DNA of 64,000 bases from Acanthochromis polyacanthus (lineage: Eukaryota > Chordata > Actinopteri > Pomacentridae), in assembly GCF_021347895.1 (NCBI RefSeq), contig NC_067132.1:29703757-29767756 (forward strand), read 5' to 3'. The notes beneath the pieces were generated by a model. The model had not been told where the DNA came from. It made no database searches and saw nothing but the letters and a program-made list of their open reading frames with translations. Below, piece after piece: positions 55,021 through 64,000 of the stretch. The number at the start of each line of letters is the position of its first letter. Position 1 is the stretch's first letter. The position numbers were made by a program, and so were the translations under genes.

Positions 55021-55880
55021 CATCACAGAGAGACACACCACATACACTCAAAATAACTGCAATGACTCTAAATGGCAACAAAGAGACTAGAAATGACTGC
55101 AAAGACAAGGAACAAGAAAGAAACATTACAAATGACTAAAAACAACAACAAAGGCACTGAAAAGTACCACAAAAAGTATTTCAGACAATCCATTCTATAA
55201 AACATATCCATGGTTATAAGTTATGAACAACCTAAATAATGAGTAAATAATTTATCAACTGAATAACCTCAACTGATCAGAAAGTAACACCAGTTTTGCC
55301 TAACATATTAAGCTATTTTAGCTGACACTGTGGTTTCAAAACAATATCCTTATTTACATTTTAATTTAGCTCATGGTTAACTGAAGTGAATTAGGAACAT
55401 TTTAATTATTAAAATGGTGTAAAAAAGAAAAGAAAATTACTAAAAAGTTTTTAAAAAGTAGTGAATTAGCAAAAAGTAGTTCAGTTTCACCTCACAGAAC
55501 TACAAACCGCATGAAGGGACGACAACACGTATGTGAATGACGTCACTAAACACCGACGGACCTGACACATGGGAAGGAATATATTTCTTTAATTTTTAGC
55601 GAAGGAAATGTCAATGAAGATATGTGCCACGTTCGGTTATAATCTGTTGTTAGCTCAGTTTAAAATCCATCAGTTTGTTGTTTTTACAGAAAACTCTCCT
55701 CTACGGTGGATATAAATTGCATCAGCCGTTGACGAAGGACCCCGCTGCCGTTACTTCAGTGATTCACGCGAGTTGCGAATTATAGCCGCAAATTGTCAGT
55801 GAAAATAAATTAAAACCAAACACATGTTCTAAAAATATAACCTTTAATATTAATCTTATTGGAAATACAATCTGTTTGAT
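55020..55880. other. Spacer upstream of EIF2S3
   Basis: The first 150 bases continue the AGACACAAAATGACC minisatellite. The rest is AT-rich with no gene. Sequence near 55500-55760 gains CpGs toward the EIF2S3 promoter. Confidence 0.45.
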
Positions 55881-55972
55881 TAAATAGCTGATTTTTGGCG
55901 GTGAGAATCGACGGTTCCGCCGGTTGATCAGGCATTCGCCGGAGCCGCCTCCTCCGTTCTTTTTCATTCAAG
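55880..55972 (+). promoter_or_regulatory. eif2s3: EIF2S3 core promoter and leader
   Basis: CpG-rich DNA ends in a pyrimidine tract (TTCTTTTTCATTC) right before CAAGATGGCGG, a YY1 motif that contains the start codon itself. The pyrimidine tract resembles the TOP-type start of translation-factor genes. The leader is predicted to be short. Confidence 0.5.
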
Positions 55973-58900
55973 ATGGCGGGCGACGAGTCTGGCACGACGC
56001 TAGGTCAGCCTCATCTGGCCAAACAAGACCTCAGTTCTCTGGTGAGTGTCCGTTTAATCGCTTTAACGGCGTCGCTGTGGTGTGTCGGTGGATATCGGTG
56101 CGTGGTGTCGCCTAGACTGTCACGGTAAAGGCGGGGGGGATACCCGGTAACGGTCGCCGGCGCTGCGTCGCCACCACCCGGCACATGACGACAGGCCCGG
56201 CGGGGCGTAGAGCTAGCAACCCCTCTTCTCTTCCAACAGCGATTTACGCTCTTATTTAATCAAAATTTCAAAACTAGGCAAACTTTGTGATCTCTAACGT
56301 GTTTTTCTGTGGCCTGTAGGAGCAGTTATTCACGTCAGGAATGTCTGTTTGTCAAGTTTTAACCGAACATTAGCATCTTTTTCTGTCTTGTAAAATCTTA
56401 ATAAAGAAGTCAACGGGATTCTTAACAACGATGCTGTTCAATGTTTTTGCCACATTTATAGGCTACCGTCTGTCTTATAACAATAAATAATGCAGCCAGT
56501 TTATAAATCCATTCATTCCTGTTGGTTTGTGATGCTAAGGAAGCTTCTGATTAGCATTAGCAGGCATAATTCAGTCATTTATGTTGTGGAATAAACATTA
56601 AGACAAACAGTTTTTAAGCCTTTTACCTTTATTATAGTGCGATATCTGTGTTAAAATGAAGAAATGCTGGGTTTTTATTGAGAATAGAACCTTGTTAGCA
56701 TTGGAAAGACCGCAAAATCACTCAGAACATTTATTTTGTACTGATAGCCTTAATAATATATTGTGTTATAGCTCTAGAATTTGAGATAAATCAGAAAGAA
56801 TGCAACACAAACAGGAAAAATACAGCCAGATTATAAACCCATTCTTTCCTGTTTGTTTATCATGCCAAGGAAGCTTCTGTTTAACATTAGCAAGCATAAA
56901 TAAAATTATATTTTTGTGAAACCAAAACACCAACCAACCCATTTTAGGAGAACCATTGTGTCATATGGTGAATAAATTAAGAATTACAAAAATTTTTATT
57001 GAGGCCAAAGCCTTGATAAGATTGGAAAGGCAGTTAAATTACCTGCAACAATTATTTGCTTTAATAACCTTCATAATATCTTGTTTTTTTAGCCCTAGAT
57101 TTGGATATTGAGCCGAGATAATGCGGCACAAACAGGACAAAAATGGCAGTTTCACACATATATTGTTTTTGCTAGTAAATCCACACTTATTCCTTCAACC
57201 ATTTACTATTATTTGTGACAGTTTGTCCTAATAAACTCAAATATAATGTCAAAATTTATGAATTCAGTCAGGATGTATGTGATTTAAGTTGTTTGGGTAA
57301 ATATTTTTGACATAAGATGTAATATTTATTACCACTAAACACAAAACCTGCAGCTGGAAATTGCTCATTTACACTAAAGTTGAATAAGGAATGAAAATAC
57401 GATCCAAATCTCAAGTGTAATATTCAAAATGATGTGTCAAAACAATACATTGTCATCATTATAAATTGAGCTTTGTGGTTCTACAAAAATATTTGGTATA
57501 TAAATCATTTTCTATAGACATAAAGGAACAGATTCCAATCACAATCCGCACTAAAATCGTGACTCATATCACAAAATCTGTCAGAATAAATGCGGTTGTC
57601 TATATTTTTAGTGTGTCGTTTGGTACCATAAGAAGCCACAAACGTACCTGTTGTAATGCTGGGTACATGTGCTGACAGTCAGCAGCGGTGTTTCCTGTTA
57701 GCTGTGTGGGGTTATTACGGGTCAGTGTGCCGCCTCCCTTTGTTCCCATTCACCTCCAGGATTAAACGGACCCAGGCAGCGCTGCTCTTGTTGTGTTGTA
57801 TTTTTTTTTAGCCGGTCTAAAGCAAGCTGTTCTCTTCCAGGACGTGTCGACCTTGACGCCTCTCTCCCAGGAGATCATCAGCAGACAGGCCACCATCAAC
57901 ATCGGTAAACCAGCAGCTGATCACGTTCTATCGTCTGTGGAAGTCGATAAGAGGAACAGCCTGTCTTTAAAGTCTCCGTTTGCTTCCGTTCAGGCACCAT
58001 CGGTCATGTGGCCCACGGAAAGTCCACAGTAGTGAAGGCCATCTCTGGCGTCCACACCGTCAGGTTCAAGAACGAGCTGGAGAGGAACATCACCATCAAG
58101 CTAGGATATGCTAACGCTAAGGTGAGGGGATCGACTTATTCCTGAGGGGAATTCAGGGGCTTTTATTTCTTTACAAGGCACCTTTATAGTGTGCTCTTTT
58201 TGACTCGATGGGATAAAGTAAGCAATTGTTTTTTGAACCTTTCTGGAGAAATATGATGTACGACAACATCAAACCCGCTGGCTGCCACAACATTTTTCTG
58301 TCTGAAGTCTGAGATAAAGACCTAAAAGTACATCACAATATTTTCTGGCGTGTTTTCAAGAAGTCTAATGTAAAATTAGTGTCACTGAGCTGTATTTTTC
58401 TAGTCTCAAGTGTCATCAGCGTACAGAAATTGATCGAAGAAAGCAAAACATAGACGTGAAATAATAAAAAGTAGAAGACAAATTTTGCTCAAAGTAAAAT
58501 TTAAATGCAGTTGAAAATCCCAACATTGCTACTCAGTTTGTTGATTAATACAACACAAATTTTGTGATATTTTCAAAAGATGAAGTCGTCAGAACAGACA
58601 TCTCTGTGCAGATGATAAATTTCATCATGTTTCATGTTTGATTTGATCAGTCTTTGTTGTGGCGCTTTTTCTGAAAGTGAAGGCAGATTTTTAAACTTTT
58701 GCAGACTGATGATACGAGATAATAACACATCTCTGCTTTTGTGTACTTTTTTAAATATGGAGTCTTTTACTTACTTTAAATCCGACGTTTTCGCAGGTTG
58801 AAAGCAGCTCTGTTCTTTGCTTGAGGTTCCTGCAGCAGATTAGATGGTGGTAGATGTTTACAGATGCTGATCGTCTCCTCCGTGTTCCAGGTCTATAAGC

Positions 58901-61900
58901 TGGACGACCCCAGCTGTCCCCGGCCAGAGTGCTACAGGTCGTGTGGCAGCAGCACTCCTGACGAGTTTCCCACAGACATCCCCGGCACCAAGGGCAACTT
59001 CAAACTGGTCCGGTAAGTGGCATTTTCCCAGTTATTGGTATTGGATTACTGATAAATGCACGACTCCAGGTCTGATGCAGCCTCCTCTCTCCGTCTGTCG
59101 TCTCAGAAACGTCTGAACAAGAAACACAAATCAAGAAATTGGCTCCTCTCACAGTGGCTAATGCTATGCTAAAGCTAGCGGCTAAGCCACAGATTAACCT
59201 GAAACTAAATCTGGACAACAATGATTAATAATAATGCTTTAAAATATGAAGCTTAGTGGGCAATGAAAGTGATAAAACTGTGACATATTATGAAACTAGA
59301 GACAAACTGATCGATCGCTCGGTTAAAGAAATATGTAAAACAGAACAAAGAATGACAGGTTCCCTCCTATCATATGCAGTTCATACATTATAGTCAATAA
59401 TATATCAGCTCCAAGCATCGGTTATCTGCTTTTCTTGATCACCAATAATTGGCGTTGGCTCTACAAACAAACAAACAAAAACACCATATCAGTCATTTGG
59501 GCTCCGGGTCGGTAATCCTGTTAGTTGTAATAAAAGCAGCTGCACTTCTACTTTATTCATTTATTTATTTATAAAAAAATGTCCACTTACTGTATCACAC
59601 ATGCAGATATTTTATATTTTTCCTCTTTTGTGACAGTAAACTACCTGTCTTTGTTATCTTGGGCTGTTTATCAGATATTTAGAGTCTCTGTTGCCATTTT
59701 CTGCCGTTTTATCGACCAAACCTTTGATTTTAATGAGCCACAGTCACAAAGTTTTTCTTCCTCTCAGACACGTGTCCTTTGTGGACTGTCCTGGTCACGA
59801 CATTTTGATGGCTACCATGTTGAACGGAGCCGCCGTCATGGACGCCGCCCTCCTGCTCATCGGTGAGTCTCTGTTTCACTCTAAGTTTCTGCTGTGATTA
59901 GTTAGAGGATGGTTCTGGGTTGTTTCCAGTGAATGTCACAGTGTGGGATCACAAAACGACATGTGTGCTCCTGTACTGTGATCTGAATGATTCCTCCGTT
60001 TGGTCTTTACTGTTATGAGCCCAATAAGCAGAAGGCTTCCAACTTTTTAGCCTTTTTAAAGTAAAAATAAAGGGTTAATGTTCTATGATGGAGTCTAAAA
60101 TGCCAAATTAAGCGACACATGCAGGAAACAACACAAATATTCAGTGAAAACGACAACATTTCTGCTGTTGCTTTCATTGAAAAGAGTAACAGAGGATGCC
60201 AGAAGCGAGACAACACCATGTCTAACCATATTTGTTTTAAATCTAAAGGAATGAATGCACCCCTATAAGTTTGTCTCTCCTCTCAGGAAGCAGGTTAAAC
60301 TCTAGATTTAAAGGATTCTTCAGGTCCAGTGAATAAACTTGTTGTTTTTAATCAAAGCTCCATCTCCACACGTGATTAAAACATCTTGATTCGTGTTTGT
60401 TTGTTTTTTACCAGCGGGGAACGAGTCGTGTCCTCAGCCTCAGACGTCGGAGCATCTGGCCGCCATCGAGATCATGAAGCTGAAGCACATCCTCATCCTG
60501 CAGAACAAGATCGACCTGGTGAAGGAGAGCCAGGCCAAGGAGCAGTACGAGCAGATCCTCGCCTTCGTCCAGGGTGAGCAGAGCGTCACTTAAATACCTC
60601 ATCTGAGTGTAGATCTCACCTGTAGATCGGCTGCTGTCTGCTAGAAGTGTGACAGGTTGCTTTTGTTGTGGTTAAATGTCGACGGCTTGTTGTAAAACCC
60701 TGGCGTTCCTCCTGCAGGTACGGTGGCCGAGGGCGCTCCCATCATTCCCATTTCCGCCCAGCTCAAGTACAACATCGAGGTGGTCTGCGAGTACATCGTC
60801 AAAAAGATCCCGGTCCCCGTCAGAGACTTCACCTCCGAGCCCAGACTCATCGGTAGGAACAATACAAAAAAAACCCACATCGATTCTTTCTCTGTTATTG
60901 TTCTGTGTGTCAATGTCTCGTTTCTTGTTCAGTCATCAGATCCTTTGACGTGAACAAACCCGGCTGTGAAGTCGACGACCTGAAAGGAGGCGTGGCCGGA
61001 GGAAGCATCCTGAAAGGGGTCCTGAAGGTGAGACTTTAGAAAAGACCAGAATACTGAACTACATGAGAGAGATTAGAGCTTTGCAGGTGTGTTGAGCTGA
61101 AATTATCAAGAAAGCTTTCAAGCTGGATAGATCTCCATGGTAACTGATGCTGCAGGGCTAGATCTCCATGGTAACTGATGCTGCAGGGCTAGATCTCCAT
61201 GGTAACTGATGGTGTGGAGCTAAGATTCAGTCTGATCGTCGTCTTCTTCTCTGTGTGACGTCCAGGTGGGTCAGGAGATCGAGGTGCGACCAGGAATCGT
61301 GTCCAAAGACCAGGAAGGGAAGCTGATGTGCAAACCCATCTTCTCCAAGATCGTGTCTCTGTTCGCCGAGCACAACGACCTGCAGTACGCTGCTCCGGGA
61401 GGCCTCATCGGTGAGTTAAAAACCAGCTGGATGTTTAAACGTCTCCTGGAGGACGATCACACAGATACAGGTTGGAACAAATCACAACAGAGAAGTTTAA
61501 TGTTTCATCGGTGATATCAGGATCTACAAACACAACAATAAAATGAAGTACTGGTTTAAAGAAGCGTCCAGATATGATAAGAAAAAAAGAGAAAGTGTTT
61601 TTTGTGCAGCTTTAGCTATAGCTGCAGTAGAAACAAAGGAATGTAGAGAAAGCTAAATTTAAAAAAGGTGCAGCTGACCTACTGCTTGTGTGTTTTTGTT
61701 GTAATAAAGTGAGTTTTCCCACTGTGTCGTGTTTCAGGTGTGGGCACCAAGATCGACCCGACGCTGTGCCGAGCCGATCGGATGGTGGGTCAGGTGCTGG
61801 GCGCCGTCGGAGCTCTGCCAGAGATCTTCACCGAGCTGGAGATCTCCTACTTCCTGCTCAGGAGGCTGCTGGGAGTCCGTACAGAGGGAGATAAGAAGGC

Positions 61901-62748
61901 CGCCAAGGTGAGCCCACCGTGCATCATGGGAAACGTAGTGAACAGCTGCAGACACACGGCTGTTTACATTTAGGACGATTTTAAGACAAGTTTTAGGTCC
62001 ACTCTTTTCTCTAATGTTTTTGTCTCGCTTCTCGTTTTCTGTCTCATTTTTGTTGTTTTGTATCTTGTTTTTTTCCTGTCTTGTTTTTGTCATTTTTTTT
62101 TCCTTTGTCGTCTCCTGTAGATGTTTTTCTATCTCCATGTCTCCAGACTGTTCCTCTCTGCTCTGTTCATCTATAGAAAGATGTTTCACCATGATGAATG
62201 TATCTCCAACAACTTGCTCCTGTGTTCACTGTTTGCTTTATTTTATTGAATGCACAGCAGCTGTGCATCGTGGGAAACGTAGTCCTGACTGTACACAGCT
62301 GTGTGTTTGCATCTCCCGGAGTTTACCTCTCGGGCCTCAATGTTTCCTTTGTCCGTCTGCAGGTCCAGAAACTGTCCAAGAACGAGGTGCTGATGGTCAA
62401 CATCGGCTCTCTGTCGACCGGCGGCCGCGTGAGCGCCGTCAAGGCCGATCTGGCCAAGATCGTCCTCACCAACCCCGTGTGCACAGAGGTGGGGGAGAAG
62501 ATCGCTCTGAGCAGACGTGTGGAGAAACACTGGCGGTAAGAACCAGGAAGCAGAAACACTGTCTTTAAACCAATCAGAGTGGAGCTGGGTGGAGCTACAC
62601 TGAAAACACTGCCTTCATTCAATTTTTAAATCTTCTGTCTGCCTGATTGTAAAGATTGAAATGTTTTACCTGTTTGTTCCTCAGTCTGATTGGCTGGGGG
62701 CAGATCAGAAGGGGCGTGACCATCACACCCACCGTGGACGACGACTGA
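55973..62748 (+). CDS. eif2s3: Translation initiation factor eIF2 subunit gamma
   Basis: Coding exons: 55973-56041, 57841-57904, 57994-58121, 58891-59012, 59768-59862, 60415-60573, 60718-60852, 60933-61027, 61266-61410, 61738-61907, 62363-62535, 62685-62748, totalling 1419 nt and 472 aa, exactly the human length. It is the GTPase subunit of eIF2 that carries initiator Met-tRNA to the 40S ribosome. GTP-binding motifs are intact: AHGKST (51-56), DCPGH (134-138) and NKID (190-193). A Cys-rich knuckle ([10 protein letters not shown], 96-105) lies inside the G domain, and beta-barrel domains II and III follow ([37 protein letters not shown]). The end [14 protein letters not shown] differs from human mainly by T for K. 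The start matches MAGxExGxTLGQPHL. Confidence 0.98.
56450..57110. repeat. Degenerate tandem duplication in EIF2S3 intron 1
   Basis: Two copies of a unit of about 330 bp. Both contain a CCATTCNTTCCTGTTNGTTT stretch, AAGGAAGCTTCTG, AGCATTAGCA or ACATTAGCA, and CACAAACAGGA (starts near 56490 and 56830). Confidence 0.6.
59025..59490. mobile_element. Relative of the 44290-44718 hAT MITE
   Basis: Shares GATTACTGATAAA, ACTCCAGGTCTGATGCAGCC, CCACAGATTAACCTGAAA and TTCTTGATCACCAATAAT with the KLHL15-intron copy. No clean termini or duplication remain. It begins within about 15-30 bases of the exon 4 donor of EIF2S3. Confidence 0.6.
61129..61214. repeat. 31-bp tandem repeat, three copies
   Basis: AGATCTCCATGGTAACTGAT plus GCTGCAGGGCT, starting at 61129, 61160 and 61191, the third copy diverging at its end. 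EIF2S3 intron 8. Confidence 0.85.
61976..62190. repeat. Short relative of the ACOT9 minisatellite family
   Basis: T-rich repeats TGTCTTGTTTTTGTCAT are followed by AGATGTTTTTCTATCTCCAT and GTTCATCTATAGAAAGATGT. This is the reverse complement of the flank and array at 3430-3600 in ACOT9 intron 14. EIF2S3 intron 10. Confidence 0.65.
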
Positions 62749-62994
62749 GAAGACCAAACCTCCAGAACGCCACCAACCCACTCCTCTCGGCTGTTTTTCT
62801 TCTGGTTTTATTTTATTTTCCCCCTCAAGGAGGAAGGAAGGGACACAACAGGGACATGTCGGCGGTTTAAAGACGTCTCCTCTGGTTGCTGTGGAATAGA
62901 GGAGCTGCTTTAGATCGTCTTTACAATCCTCCAGAAACCACAAACCCATCCGGTGCAGAGACCATTCTGCACTCAGCGCATATTTCAGTCATGG

Positions 62995-63000
62995 AATAAA
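62995..63000 (+). terminator. eif2s3: EIF2S3 polyadenylation signal
   Basis: AATAAA, overlapped by a second ATAAAATAAA context, about 250 bases after the stop codon; cleavage expected near 63015-63025. Confidence 0.75.
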
Positions 63001-63099
63001 ATAAATTTGGAAAGAACGGCTTCGTGGGTTCATTTGTTGCAGCTGCAGAGAAGCAAAAGGTCAAGAATTAGCATTTAAAATGATCTTTTACTGGAGTAT

Positions 63100-63500
63100 T
63101 TAGCTATATCTACCTACGACTCATTATCATGTCACCTTTCCTCAGGTGAGCCTAAGGACTTGCATGATGATGAGTCACAGGTAGGAGGCTACTCAGTGGG
63201 CCGTTTAGTCAACGACTCTCACCAGGCCCCCTCTATTAGCATATTAACACCTCACTGGGATTCAACACCTGTTGTTGAAAGATTTCCTTAGTCTTTTAGT
63301 AGATACCATCAGCCTAAACCCCACTGTCACCTCTAGTGGTTAAATACCTGGGACTCTCCAAACTAGTTTTTAGAACTGAAGAAGCCGCTTGGATGAGAGG
63401 CAAAACGTCTTCAAGATCACAAGATTAAGTCCAGTTGCCTGAACTAAACCCTTCACCTTAAGATGACCTGGACGACTGAGAACCTTCAAACACTTTAACT
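63100..63500. repeat. Probable teleost interspersed repeat
   Basis: GAAGAAGCCGCTTGGATGAG, GGCAAAACGTCTTCAAGATC, AAGTCCAGTTGCCTGAAC and GACCTGGACGACTGAGAACC resemble, from memory, a very common fish repeat. I could not define its ends or class here. Confidence 0.4.
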
Positions 63501-64000
63501 AAAATTACAATATTGTTCAATAGAACAATAGGGAAGGAATTAAAAACCTTCAGAACTTGCCTGAAAATCATCAAGTTTCTAAGTTGTTTTTTTTTTCCAG
63601 TGTCAAAGTGTTTGACTGATAAATACCAGTACATCCAGTATTGTATAGAAAAGCGTCCTTGCTGACAGGTAATTAGGCGTTGTTAATTAGTCAAAATATA
63701 AAATAGGGGCTCATTTTATTACTGTATTATGCAGCTTTGGACAGTTTCTCCTTGCATTTGAGTCCAAATCTGCTTTTACTTACGTTCTTTGTTTCTAAAT
63801 AAAGTTATTTCAGAATGAATGAATACAAAATTATGCATAGAAATCCTGTTAAAGTCCAACACAGGCTGTTTAACAACAAATTTAAAGTAATTACGAGTCA
63901 TTTTAAAGTGTAATAACCAAACATAGATATCAATTATCGCATACATACAACATAAAAAATGCTTTAATTTGCAAACTAAATCACACGATAATAATTTACA
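63501..64000. other. Spacer at the right edge, nothing seen
   Basis: AT-rich DNA without exons, repeats of note or RNA genes. ZFX, the next gene in human, is not reached. Confidence 0.4.

Overview
The window is nuclear DNA of a ray-finned (teleost) fish. The genes are split by GT-AG introns and encode close relatives of vertebrate proteins, and the spacers and introns hold teleost-style small DNA transposons (hAT, Tc1, piggyBac and Mutator-like remnants) and AT-rich minisatellites. I cannot name the species. There are no prokaryotic features.

Five complete protein genes were rebuilt exon by exon from splice sites, reading frame and family resemblance. From left to right they are: ACOT9 (mitochondrial acyl-CoA thioesterase, minus strand, 15 coding exons, 425 aa), SAT1 (spermidine/spermine N1-acetyltransferase, plus, 6 exons, 171 aa), APOO (MICOS subunit MIC26, minus, 9 exons, 220 aa), KLHL15 (CUL3 adaptor, minus, 7 coding exons, 622 aa) and EIF2S3 (eIF2 gamma, plus, 12 exons, 472 aa). 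Exon lengths sum to a whole number of codons in every gene. Order and orientation match human Xp22.11, without CXorf58 between APOO and KLHL15. A sixth gene is only touched: a minus-strand signal-peptide exon at 405-462 whose remainder lies off the left edge.

Regions: 1-540 orphan leader exon; 541-1680 spacer; 1686-14245 ACOT9; 14246-16100 spacer; 16100-23240 SAT1, whose first intron holds a 1.8 kb foldback transposon; 23260-29240 spacer with hAT MITEs and a 20-22 bp minisatellite; 29240-37240 APOO, with long low-complexity arrays in its introns; 37240-42390 spacer with three degenerate tandem arrays; 42390-53550 KLHL15 including its probable noncoding leader exons; 53550-55880 head-to-head spacer; 55880-63020 EIF2S3; then spacer to the end.

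The genes are housekeeping genes that share a conserved neighbourhood, not an operon: mitochondrial lipid and cristae functions (ACOT9, APOO), polyamine catabolism (SAT1), ubiquitin targeting (KLHL15) and translation initiation (EIF2S3). I found no previously undescribed multi-gene system. The most unusual structure is a minisatellite in ACOT9 in which the authentic 5' splice site is repeated 16 times. Next come a Mutator-type foldback element with a perfect 9-bp target duplication in SAT1, and two upstream ORFs in the SAT1 leader.
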